From positions 48,100,266-48,164,265 of the forward strand of contig NC_134279.1 of the NCBI RefSeq assembly GCF_949628215.1: a stretch of DNA of 64,000 nucleotides, in the 5' to 3' direction. The notes under the pieces are model-generated. The model was not told the origin of the DNA. It searched no databases and worked only from the letters and a program-made list of their open reading frames with translations. The position numbers and the translations under genes were made by a program. The stretch is from Phalacrocorax aristotelis. Lineage: Eukaryota > Chordata > Aves > Suliformes > Phalacrocoracidae. The stretch's first letter is position 1. Each line of letters begins with the position of its first letter. Below are positions 63,661 through 64,000 of the stretch, piece by piece.

Positions 63661-64000
63661 AGTGCTAAATTCTTTAGTACTTTATATACCTTGTGCAATC
63701 CCATTACTACTGTACTGATACCCAAGATAAATTCAGATAGAGATACACAGCATTTTTAGCATACAACTCTATTCTGAACTACAGAAATTAAGAGACTTGT
63801 CTGAAGACAGAGAGCAAGTCTGTAGCATAATGGGATGGAAATGGATAAGTGTTTAATTCACACACATATGCTTAATCCATCTCTTTATCTGCATAACCTC
63901 AATTCCATAGAATTACATGGGACGTTGGATCAAGGCATAGGATCAAGCAAAACAGCATCAGAAAAATTTCCAATTTTTTATTCCCAGCTTCCTAACATGG

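Overview
This window is nuclear DNA from a bird. The signs are CR1 LINE fragments with their octamer-like 3' tails, a solo endogenous-retrovirus LTR of a type I associate with neoavian birds, spliced vertebrate genes with GT-AG introns, and the amniote gene pair SLC25A4 and CFAP97 in convergent orientation (as on human 4q35). There are no bacterial operons, CRISPR arrays or phage. I see no tRNA or rRNA gene.

Layout. From 1 to about 34 kb lies a sparsely coding stretch. On the minus strand I find four well-formed exons in it, at 5692-5802, 17941-18007, 27628-27735 and 33410-33565. The first two join in frame into a degenerate EF-hand module. The other two are open, well-spliced exons of unknown family and may belong to the same long gene, which would run away from SLC25A4. 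This stretch also holds a degraded LTR (15.9-16.5 kb), two strong CTCF-like sites, a minus-strand CR1 copy (28.3-29.6 kb) and a 2.5 kb pyrimidine-rich block (30-32.6 kb) that looks like a very old LINE. A CpG island with TATA and CCAAT boxes (35.6-36.3 kb) drives SLC25A4, the muscle/heart ADP/ATP translocase. It is complete in four exons (35928-38021), and its exon sizes give a 298-residue protein. After it come a plus-strand CR1 copy (39.3-40.4 kb) and then intergenic DNA.

The last three coding exons of CFAP97 lie on the minus strand at 56471-56722, 47446-47596 and 46616-46743. They join in phase and end in the family's conserved C-terminus. The N-terminal exons must lie beyond 64000. The CFAP97 introns hold a young-looking solo LTR with a 5-bp target duplication (55041-55633), small CR1 tails, MIR-like SINE remnants (63.4-63.7 kb) and a possible conserved non-coding element with two hairpins (62.28-62.43 kb).

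How the genes relate. SLC25A4 exports mitochondrial ATP. CFAP97 is a ciliary/flagellar protein. They are neighbours by synteny, not by pathway. The part worth following up is the poorly recognised minus-strand EF-hand gene upstream of SLC25A4. Nothing here suggests a new defence or mobile system.
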